Assembly: GCA_013205155.1 (NCBI GenBank)
Contig: JABMMT010000332.1
Coordinates: 1-14,569, forward strand
DNA length: 14,569 nucleotides
Direction of reading: 5' to 3'
Source: Betaproteobacteria bacterium
GTDB taxonomy: Bacteria; Pseudomonadota; Gammaproteobacteria; Burkholderiales; Burkholderiaceae
Position 1 is the first letter of the stretch, and every line of letters begins with the position of its first letter. Position numbers and translations under genes: made by a program. Of this stretch, positions 7,481-13,478 are shown piece by piece. The notes under the pieces are model-generated. The model was not told the origin of the DNA, did no database searches, and saw nothing but the letters and a program-made list of their open reading frames with translations.

Positions 7481-7990
7481 ATGGCTAGCTCTGGATCAAA
7501 ACTCTCTTTTGACCTTCAATACTGCATCATTAAGGCACCTTTTGGGTGTTTGGGGATCGAGACAGAAATGGTTGATGGCAGCCTGATGGTCTCCAAAATT
7601 GACTATTTACCTGCAACTAGTGTTTTGAAAAAGCCACAAAATCAATTGGCCAAAGAGGCTGCAAGGCAATGTAATGCCTATTTTCAAAATCCGCATCATC
7701 AGTTTGATCTTCCTTTAAAGCCAAAGGGTACCGAGCATCAATCTATGGTTTGGAAACGCGTTTTAGAAATTCCAGTCGGCAAAACTTCCACCTATGGAAA
7801 GATCGCTCAGAAAATCAAGAGTGGTGCAAGAGCGGTAGGCACTGCCTGTGGCGCTAATCCCTACCCTCTCGTCACTCCCTGTCATCGTGTGGTTTCTGCT
7901 CAAGGCTTGGGCGGCTTTATGAAAGAGGATGCCCCAGGCTTTTATCGCCAAATTAAAATATGGCTTTTACAACATGAAGGGGTGATTTAA
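7481..7990 (+). CDS. ogt: Methylated-DNA-[protein]-cysteine S-methyltransferase (O6-alkylguanine repair)
   Basis: A suicide DNA-repair protein that moves an alkyl group from O6-alkylguanine to its own cysteine. With the ATG at 7481 it has 169 residues: an N-terminal RNase H-like lobe to about 85, then the DNA-binding and active-site domain with VWKRVLEIPVGKTSTYGKIA (90-109), the arginine-finger motif RAVGTACGANP (117-127) and the active-site TPCHRVV with acceptor Cys134. There is no Ada-type N-terminal regulatory domain, so it is Ogt-like. The frame also extends to a GTG at 7466, but the ATG has GAG (7468-7470) at a workable distance. It is divergent from the CorB-like transporter and ends 15 bases before the convergent squalene-synthase-like gene. 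The family is sure; ogt rather than another single-domain symbol is a naming choice. Confidence 0.9.
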   Translation: MASSGSKLSFDLQYCIIKAPFGCLGIETEMVDGSLMVSKIDYLPATSVLKKPQNQLAKEAARQCNAYFQNPHHQFDLPLKPKGTEHQSMVWKRVLEIPVGKTSTYGKIAQKIKSGARAVGTACGANPYPLVTPCHRVVSAQGLGGFMKEDAPGFYRQIKIWLLQHEGVI

Positions 7991-8005
7991 CCCTAGCCAG
8001 TAGGA

Positions 8006-8977
8006 TTAGCTTCTAGTCATTTTTCTTAGAGAGCCGGTAGAAAATTGAAAAAATGCTTTCATCATCAGATCATTAGTCGCTGCGATTTTAGTGAAGCCAT
8101 AAAAAGCCATAACAGTCTTACGAGAAAGTTTGAACTCATCCTTGGAGATAGATTGCTTGCTAGCAATCCTTGAGAGAGTCATCCCAGCCAAGCCAAAGGC
8201 TAAAAAGCAAAACTGCCGCATCCCTTTTTCTTGCTTAGGAATTAATTGGATATAACGTAAGGAATCTTCCAGTTTTTGATAGGCAATACAAAGTAACTCA
8301 GTCTGACTAATATTGACAGGTTTCCAAGAAACACCTCGGGCTTTATCTTCTGGAGAGTCTTTCAGAATATTAGTCATTTGTAGCGCTTGACCAAATGCGA
8401 TAGCTAGATCTTCATGATTCTTTATCTGTTTTGCAAATTCAGGGGAATGATTACTAAAGATGGTGGTGAGGAGTTCTCCCACCACTCCCGCTACGACATA
8501 ACAATATTCTTCGAATTCTTTAAGGTCTTTAAGGCCCGCCTCATTTTGCTTGCCATGAAAGTGTGACATGCCATTGGACATAATAGAAATGCAGCGACTG
8601 ACTGCAGCTTGATCACTATGAGAGCAGGTATGCAAAATACGTAGAACGGTTGGAGTATGAATAATTAAATCGAGCTCATCTTGATTTGTATAATTTTTGA
8701 GCGCAAGCAAGCAAGGTTCAACGAAAGCATCTACTGGTAATTTTTCAAGAACTGCATCTAAAAAAAGTTGAGAAAGCGTTTGTTTGCTGTTGGGACTTAA
8801 ATCAGCGGCATCTTCAATCGTGTCTACTATTCGACAGAGCAAGTAAGTATTGCCAACCACTTTCTCCATCACTGGGGGTAGCAGCGGAATGGTCAGTGCA
8901 AAGGTACGGGAGACTGAACCCAGAATGGTTTTCTGATAGGCCAAATCGGCATTAGGGTTCTCTTTTGGGCTGTTCAC
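8006..8977 (-). CDS. Squalene/phytoene synthase family protein (Erg9-like squalene synthase)
   Basis: A trans-isoprenyl diphosphate synthase that joins two prenyl diphosphates head to head. Motifs in order: GSVSRTFALTIPLLPP at 20-35, the first aspartate-rich motif DTIED at 52-56 preceded by YLLCRI, YCYVVAGVVGELL at 158-170, and the second motif NILKDSPED at 203-211 with GVSWKP at 215-220. Length is 323 residues, with no clear C-terminal membrane anchor. The order and spacing look more like eukaryotic-type squalene synthase than HpnC/HpnD (about 280). The start is GTG (8975-8977); I see no well-spaced ribosome site and no in-frame ATG before the conserved region, so the start is the weakest point. 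No hopanoid, sterol or carotenoid gene is adjacent, so product (squalene, dehydrosqualene or phytoene) stays open. It is divergent from the symporter gene and converges on ogt. Confidence 0.87.
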   Translation of the reverse strand: MNSPKENPNADLAYQKTILGSVSRTFALTIPLLPPVMEKVVGNTYLLCRIVDTIEDAADLSPNSKQTLSQLFLDAVLEKLPVDAFVEPCLLALKNYTNQDELDLIIHTPTVLRILHTCSHSDQAAVSRCISIMSNGMSHFHGKQNEAGLKDLKEFEEYCYVVAGVVGELLTTIFSNHSPEFAKQIKNHEDLAIAFGQALQMTNILKDSPEDKARGVSWKPVNISQTELLCIAYQKLEDSLRYIQLIPKQEKGMRQFCFLAFGLAGMTLSRIASKQSISKDEFKLSRKTVMAFYGFTKIAATNDLMMKAFFQFSTGSLRKMTRS

Positions 8978-9003
8978 CCTGGAATTATGTCAGACTAGCC
9001 TGC

Positions 9004-9059
9004 CTCAAATTGCTACTTATCCCATTATTGCCAAAAGTGACATGGCCATATAATTTGAG
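9004..9059. repeat. Widely spaced 8-bp inverted repeat around the symporter promoter
   Basis: CTCAAATT at 9004-9011 is the exact reverse complement of AATTTGAG at 9052-9059. The arms bracket the candidate -35 and overlap the candidate -10 of the symporter promoter, with 48 bases between arm centres. Such a layout could be two half-sites of a looping or cooperative regulator, but an 8-bp match in AT-rich DNA may also arise by chance. Confidence 0.35.
9028..9054 (+). promoter_or_regulatory. Candidate sigma-70 promoter of the symporter gene
   Basis: TTGCCA at 9028-9033 (5 of 6 to the -35 consensus) and a perfect TATAAT at 9049-9054 are separated by 15 bases, slightly short of the optimum of 17. 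Transcription would begin near 9061, giving a leader of about 25 bases containing a strong AAGGAGA ribosome site (9070-9076) nine bases before the ATG at 9086. No equally good promoter is visible for the divergent synthase gene. Confidence 0.6.
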
Positions 9060-9085
9060 CAATTTCCTCAAGGAGAAACTGGGCG

Positions 9086-10501
9086 ATGTTGATTTGGTTT
9101 GTCATTATCTATTGGGTGGTATCAGTAGGCATTGGCTTATGGGCTGCCCTGCGCGTGAAAAATACTGCAGACTTTGCTGCAGCTGGCCATAGCTTGCCTT
9201 TGCCAATTGTCACAGCAACTGTTTTTGCTACCTGGTTTGGATCTGAGGCTGTTTTAGGCATACCCGCTATCTTTTTGAAAGAAGGTTTGGGGGGCATTGT
9301 CTCCGATCCCTTTGGCTCATCACTGTGTTTGATTTTGGTGGGCCTCTTTTTTGCTAAACATCTCTATAACCGTCGCATGCTCACTATCGGTGATTTCTTT
9401 CGGGAAAAATATGGTCGTACGGTAGAAGTGCTTGTGACTCTCTGTATTGTGGTTTCTTATCTTGGATGGGTCGCTGCTCAAATTAAAGCGCTCGGCTTGG
9501 TATTCAACGTCGTTTCAGATGGCAGTATTTCTCAGACCGCTGGCATGATTATTGGCGCAGGAAGCGTACTCATCTACACCTTGTTTGGTGGCATGTGGTC
9601 CGTCGCAATTACAGACTTTATCCAGATGATCATTGTTGTGATTGGCATGCTTTATATCGGTGGCGAGATGACTGCTCAAACGGGTGGGATTAGCGTAGTG
9701 ATTGAGCATGCTGCCGCCGCTGGCAAATTTAGCAATTTCTGGCCTGATATGAATCTAGCTTCGATTCTAGGGTTCACTGCGGCTTTATGTACGATGATGT
9801 TGGGCTCGATTCCGCAACAAGACGTTTTTCAGCGAATCACTTCATCTAAGAATGTGAATATAGCGGTACAAGCGGCTATCTTGGGCGGCGTACTCTATTT
9901 TATCTTTGCATTTATACCGCTGTACTTAGCCTATTCGGCAACATTGATTAATCCAGAATTAGTGAAAAAATATTTGGATACTGATCCACAGATGATTTTG
10001 CCAAAATTGATCTTGAATCATGCGCCGATATTTGCACAAGTGATGTTCTTTGGCGCTCTTTTATCGGCCATTAAGAGTTGCGCCAGTGCAACTTTATTAG
10101 CGCCCTCAGTAACCTTTGCAGAAAATATTGTTCGTGGCTTCTTTAAGCATTTAACGGATCATGATTTACTGAAAATTATGCGAATCACAGTCTTATGTTT
10201 TTCGGTAGTGGTGACTTTTTTCGCAATCAATTCTGAATTATCTATTTTTAAAATGGTAGAAAGTGCTTATAAGGTCACTTTAGTGGCCGCTTTTGTGCCC
10301 CTGGCTTTTGGGGTGTACTGGCCTAGGGCAAATTCTTTAGGGGGGTTGTTAGCGGTTATTTGTGGCTTAACGGTTTGGATTGGTTGCGAGATTTTTGCTC
10401 CCAAGAGCATATTGCCTCCTCAGTTAGCGGGCCTATTTGCTAGCATTGCAGGCATGTTGCTTGGAAGCTTGCTGCCAAAAGATATGCTCAAGATAGTTTA
10501 A
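9086..10501 (+). CDS. Sodium:solute symporter (SSS) family transporter
   Basis: An inner-membrane carrier of 471 residues with about 12-13 hydrophobic helices. Family marks: ATVFATWFGSEAVLGIP at 44-60, MLTIGDFFREKYG at 98-110, GGMWSVAITDFIQ at 168-180, and SIPQQDVFQR at 241-250. The TM8 segment is LLSAIKSCASATLLAPS at 325-341. In PutP this TM8 region supplies the sodium ligands Ser340/Thr341; by alignment Ser331 and Cys332 stand there, with Lys330 beside them, so sodium coupling should not be assumed. The substrate is not readable; SSS members carry sugars, proline, pantothenate, or short acids. The ATG has an excellent AAGGAGA site and a promoter just upstream. The PanE-like gene follows after 102 bases in the same direction, and an acid substrate is an inference from the neighbours. 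Confidence 0.88.
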   Translation: MLIWFVIIYWVVSVGIGLWAALRVKNTADFAAAGHSLPLPIVTATVFATWFGSEAVLGIPAIFLKEGLGGIVSDPFGSSLCLILVGLFFAKHLYNRRMLTIGDFFREKYGRTVEVLVTLCIVVSYLGWVAAQIKALGLVFNVVSDGSISQTAGMIIGAGSVLIYTLFGGMWSVAITDFIQMIIVVIGMLYIGGEMTAQTGGISVVIEHAAAAGKFSNFWPDMNLASILGFTAALCTMMLGSIPQQDVFQRITSSKNVNIAVQAAILGGVLYFIFAFIPLYLAYSATLINPELVKKYLDTDPQMILPKLILNHAPIFAQVMFFGALLSAIKSCASATLLAPSVTFAENIVRGFFKHLTDHDLLKIMRITVLCFSVVVTFFAINSELSIFKMVESAYKVTLVAAFVPLAFGVYWPRANSLGGLLAVICGLTVWIGCEIFAPKSILPPQLAGLFASIAGMLLGSLLPKDMLKIV

Positions 10502-10509
10502 AGAGCCTG

Positions 10510-10528
10510 TTGCCTATAAATTAGGCAA
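10510..10528 (+). terminator. Weak stem-loop after the symporter gene
   Basis: TTGCCTA (10510-10516) pairs with TAGGCAA (10522-10528) around a five-base TAAAT loop, nine bases after the symporter stop. The stem has only three G-C pairs, and the T-run (TTTT at 10534-10537) is short and not adjacent, so at best it is a partial terminator or a transcript-end stabiliser. Confidence 0.4.
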
Positions 10529-10554
10529 TATCATTTTGTAGCCCCGCAAAATAT

Positions 10555-10571
10555 TCTCATCTAGTATGAGA
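10555..10571. promoter_or_regulatory. Small inverted repeat upstream of the PanE-like gene
   Basis: TCTCAT (10555-10560) and ATGAGA (10566-10571) are exact inverted copies separated by CTAGT, ending 32 bases before the ATG at 10604. It may be an operator half-site pair or a leader hairpin. The gene's own ribosome site, GGGAG at 10593-10597, lies outside it. I see no convincing -35/-10 pair in this gap, so read-through from the symporter gene is possible. Confidence 0.3.
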
Positions 10572-10603
10572 GTAGTTCAAAATTTTATTCTTAGGGAGTT
10601 CCT

Positions 10604-11623
10604 ATGAAAATCTGTGTAATCGGTGGGGGCGGTGCTATTGGCGGTTACCTTGCTGTGATGTTGGCACGAGCGGGAAATACTGTCACAGTTGTGGCACGGG
10701 GGGCAACCTTAGCGGCCATTAATGAGCGTGGCCTTGCCTTAATTATGGATGACCAGCCAGAGCCATTAGTGGCAGAGGTGAAGGCGGTTGCAAAAATCAG
10801 CGATGCAGAAACTCCAGATGTCGTCATTCTGGCAGTAAAAGCGCATCAAGTTGAGCCGATTATTAATGACTTAGCCGCCATCATGGGGCCAGAGACTATT
10901 TTAATTCCAATGCAAAACGGAATTCCATGGTGGTATTTCCAAAAGCTGAGTGGCGATTATCAAGATCACTCAGTAGAAACAGTTGATGCTGGTGGTCTTG
11001 CGAAAAAAGCAATTAACCCCAATAACGTTATTGGCTGCGTTGTATATCCAGCAACATTTACCCAAGCTCCTGGCGTGATTCGTCACGTTGAAGGCAATCG
11101 CTTCCCCTTGGGGGAGTTAGACGGTCAAAACACAGATCGTATTCAGAAGATTTCCGAGATGATGACTGCTGCTGGATTTAAGTCGCCTATTTTGGACGAT
11201 ATTCGCTCAGAGATATGGCTGAAGTTGTGGGGCAACATGACGTTCAATCCAATTAGCTCGCTTACTCATGGGACGCTAGAAGGAATATGCCAGTACCCAT
11301 TAACCAAAGAGTTGGCGCGCAATATGATGGCTGAGGCTCAGACGATCGCTGAAAAACTGGGTGTGACTTTCCGAGTGGATATTGAGCGTCGTATTGCAGG
11401 CGCTGAAAAAGTAGGTAAGCACAAGACCTCGATGTTGCAAGACTTAGAAGCGGGTCGCAGTTTGGAGATTGACGCTTTATTGGGTTCGGTCATTGAGCTG
11501 GGCAAGATTACTCAGACTCCAACTCCTTGCTTAAATACGGTCTTTGCATTAACAAAGTATTTAGATGAAAACGTTCAAGCCTCTAAAGGCAGTTTGGCAT
11601 TGCCATCTGTATCTGGTTACTAA
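10604..11623 (+). CDS. Ketopantoate reductase (PanE/ApbA) family oxidoreductase
   Basis: A cytoplasmic NAD(P)H-dependent dehydrogenase of 339 residues. The Rossmann dinucleotide motif is CVIGGGGAIGG at 4-14. The family's active-site positions are present: AVKA with Lys79, MQNG with Asn105, EIWLKLWGN with the likely catalytic Lys207 and Asn211, and a C-terminal KTSMLQDLEAGRSLEID at 274-290 with a conserved glutamate. True PanE proteins are usually near 300 residues; this longer form has an inserted segment around 108-135 (PWWYF through AGG). It has a good ribosome site (GGGAG, six bases before the ATG), follows a symporter and faces an FAH-family gene. PanE paralogues often reduce other 2-oxo acids, so pantothenate synthesis is possible but not the default reading, and I give no symbol. 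Confidence 0.88.
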   Translation: MKICVIGGGGAIGGYLAVMLARAGNTVTVVARGATLAAINERGLALIMDDQPEPLVAEVKAVAKISDAETPDVVILAVKAHQVEPIINDLAAIMGPETILIPMQNGIPWWYFQKLSGDYQDHSVETVDAGGLAKKAINPNNVIGCVVYPATFTQAPGVIRHVEGNRFPLGELDGQNTDRIQKISEMMTAAGFKSPILDDIRSEIWLKLWGNMTFNPISSLTHGTLEGICQYPLTKELARNMMAEAQTIAEKLGVTFRVDIERRIAGAEKVGKHKTSMLQDLEAGRSLEIDALLGSVIELGKITQTPTPCLNTVFALTKYLDENVQASKGSLALPSVSGY

Positions 11624-11662
11624 GTTAGTGCATTCAGGGTCAAAAGGGTAATACGCTTTATT

Positions 11663-11699
11663 AAAAACCCCTTGCTATGGTAAGTAGCAAGGGGTTTTT
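11663..11699. terminator. Strong bidirectional rho-independent terminator
   Basis: A perfect 15-bp stem is formed by AAAAACCCCTTGCTA (11663-11677) and TAGCAAGGGGTTTTT (11685-11699) with a seven-base loop TGGTAAG. It has a GC-rich middle, with an A-run on one side and a T-run on the other, so it can end transcription both from the PanE-like gene (stop at 11623) and from the convergent FAH-family gene (stop at 11719). Confidence 0.93.
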
Positions 11700-11718
11700 G
11701 TTATGCCAAATGGAGCGA

Positions 11719-12486
11719 TTATTCGAAACGATTGTCTAGGCGCCCAACGCCATCAATAATGATGCTGACATTGCTGCCCGGCTTCATAGAGCCCACGCCA
11801 ACCGAAGTTCCACAGGCGATGATGTCACCTGGTAATAGCGGTACATCTTGCGAGATAAGGCTGACCAACTTTGCGGGTGGGAAGATCATATCTGCGATAG
11901 GATAATTTTGGCGCTCTTGATCATTCAAAATGGTCTTAATATGGAGTTTGCTTGGATCTACATCGGTAGTAATGTAGGGTCCAAAGACACCAAAGGTATT
12001 AAAGCTTTTTGAACGCGTCCATTGCGCGTAACCAGGATCGCGATTGAGAATTTCAATAGCAGTCACATCATTGATACAGGTGTAGCCAAAGATCGCATTC
12101 GAAGCTTCTTGTTCGCTGACTTGATAGCAAGATTTGCCAATCACAATACCTAATTCTCCCTCATAAACAACTTTGCCTGCATAGGATTTTGGGGTGCGAA
12201 TCACTTGATTGGCAGCTAAAAAAGAATTATTACCTTTCAGAAAATAAAGGGGTTCTGCTGGCACTGCATGTTCCAGTTTCGTGACTAGTGCATAAAAGTT
12301 ATCTACCATGGCGACCATTTTGGATGGTGTGCAAGGAATATCGATGGTGACCTCTGAAAGTTTGAGGGTCTCTCCAGTTGCCTTGGGTTGATTAAACAGG
12401 TCACCGGAATACACGGCAATAAGATCGCCTTGTACTTGTCCTAAACCATCTCTACCTTGGTGTTGATATCTAAGCCATTGAGTCAT
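11719..12486 (-). CDS. Fumarylacetoacetate hydrolase (FAH) family protein
   Basis: A metal-dependent C-C hydrolase, isomerase or decarboxylase of 255 residues, acting on acylpyruvate-type or 2-hydroxydienoate-type substrates in the cytoplasm. Likely metal ligands are Glu109 and Glu111 (VVYEGELGIVIG, 106-117) and Asp140 (CINDVTA, 137-143); Lys160 in RSKSFNTFGVFGP (158-170) is the family's active-site lysine. The C-terminal LLPGDIIACGTSVGVG (217-232) is the usual FAH loop. The start ATG (12484-12486) has an AGGA ribosome site seven bases away. It is divergent from the selenoprotein-B-like gene across 56 bases, a hint of shared regulation, and convergent with the PanE-like gene. Compared with FAH-family hydratases of aromatic meta-cleavage routes, no ring-cleavage gene is near, so the substrate is unknown. 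Confidence 0.87.
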   Translation of the reverse strand: MTQWLRYQHQGRDGLGQVQGDLIAVYSGDLFNQPKATGETLKLSEVTIDIPCTPSKMVAMVDNFYALVTKLEHAVPAEPLYFLKGNNSFLAANQVIRTPKSYAGKVVYEGELGIVIGKSCYQVSEQEASNAIFGYTCINDVTAIEILNRDPGYAQWTRSKSFNTFGVFGPYITTDVDPSKLHIKTILNDQERQNYPIADMIFPPAKLVSLISQDVPLLPGDIIACGTSVGVGSMKPGSNVSIIIDGVGRLDNRFE

Positions 12487-12494
12487 AATGAGTT

Positions 12495-12533
12495 CCTGTA
12501 AAGTTTAATATTTGATAAACAATATCTTACAGG
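12495..12533. promoter_or_regulatory. Divergent regulatory region with an inverted repeat embracing both ribosome sites
   Basis: CCTGTAA (12495-12501) is inverted as TTACAGG (12527-12533), centred at 12514 in the 56-base gap between two divergent genes. Inside lies GTTTA (12503-12507) with TAAAC (12516-12520). Each outer arm also contains the AGG-type ribosome site of the gene on its side. AT-rich DNA between the arms could hold -10 elements for both directions, though no -35 stands out. Either a shared operator or simply symmetric ribosome sites would explain it. Confidence 0.4.
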
Positions 12534-12542
12534 GATGTATTG

Positions 12543-13478
12543 ATGGCAAAGACTTCCGAACTGACTTTTGCGCCAGAACAGGATCAACCGGTTCGCTATA
12601 TAGAGCGCACCCGTAGCTATTATTTAGGTTTGGGTTACGACAATCCTTATGTTTGGGCGCATTACGTCAATGTGCCGTTTTCTCGTTTACAAAAACCGTT
12701 AAACCAATCTGTATTGGGGTTGATCACCACTGCTGTGCAATTTGACCCAAGCAAAGGCCCTCAAGGACAAGGAGCGGCTTATAACGCTGAGGCAAAGTTT
12801 TATCAACCTTATAAGAGCCCAATTAATCAGAAGCAAGATTTAAGAATTGCCCATGTGGGTATTGATCGCAAAAACGCCAATATGGAAGAAATCGAATGCT
12901 GGTTTCCCTTGGCTGCGGCAAGGCGTGTGGTGGAGATGGGAAGACTCAGAATGGTATCCCCAAACTTTTATGGCTTACCAACGAATCGCAGTCAGCGCCA
13001 CACATTAGAAATTGATGCGCCTATTATTTTAGAAATGTTGCGCTCAGATAATGTTGATGTAGCAGTACTCATTCCAAACTGTCCTATTTGCCATCAAAGT
13101 CAAAGTTTATTAGCGCGCTATTTGGAAGAGGCTGGAATTACTACTGTGGTGATGGGAGCGGCCAAAGATATTGTCGAATATTGCGGAGTACCGCGACTAT
13201 TATTTAGTGATTTTCCTTTAGGAAATGCTGCAGCTCGACCAAATGATCAAGCATCACAAGATTTGAATTTCGAATTGGCATTGCGTCTTTTAGAGTCGGC
13301 GCCAGCTCCAAGAACTACCGTGCAATCACCGCTGAGATGGTCTACCGATCCCATGTGGAAAAGGGATTACTCCAATCTGGAGAGCTTATCTGAGCAAGAA
13401 ATCGCACGCTTAAGAGATGAAGCCGAGAAGGTTCGATTGACCGCACGTGAACTGAGGGTGAAGAGCGTCGGTACTTAA
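12543..13478 (+). CDS. Glycine/sarcosine/betaine/D-proline reductase selenoprotein-B family protein, cysteine form
   Basis: A 311-residue cytoplasmic protein that I recognise as the GrdB/PrdB-like family found widely in proteobacteria, where its role is not established. Typical stretches are YIERTRSYYLGLGYDNPY (19-36), LITTAVQFDP (60-69), GLPTNRSQRHTLEIDAP (144-160), VLIPNCPICHQSQSLLARYL (175-194) and AKDIVEYCGVPRLLFSDFPL (207-226). In Clostridial GrdB/PrdB a selenocysteine does the chemistry; here a CxxC pair, Cys180 and Cys183, occupies the comparable loop and no in-frame UGA exists, so no selenium is needed. The last 30 residues form a charged helix. The TTG at 12540 precedes the ATG at 12543; the ATG has AGGGA (12531-12535) seven bases upstream and is preferred. 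The stop directly abuts the ispB stop. Family call is moderately sure; reaction unknown. Confidence 0.75.
   Translation: MAKTSELTFAPEQDQPVRYIERTRSYYLGLGYDNPYVWAHYVNVPFSRLQKPLNQSVLGLITTAVQFDPSKGPQGQGAAYNAEAKFYQPYKSPINQKQDLRIAHVGIDRKNANMEEIECWFPLAAARRVVEMGRLRMVSPNFYGLPTNRSQRHTLEIDAPIILEMLRSDNVDVAVLIPNCPICHQSQSLLARYLEEAGITTVVMGAAKDIVEYCGVPRLLFSDFPLGNAAARPNDQASQDLNFELALRLLESAPAPRTTVQSPLRWSTDPMWKRDYSNLESLSEQEIARLRDEAEKVRLTARELRVKSVGT

Noticed and set aside
8965..9192. 75-codon plus-strand frame spanning the gap before the symporter
   Set aside because: It overlaps the symporter N-terminus in another frame, contains the promoter and ribosome site of that gene, and shows no family features.
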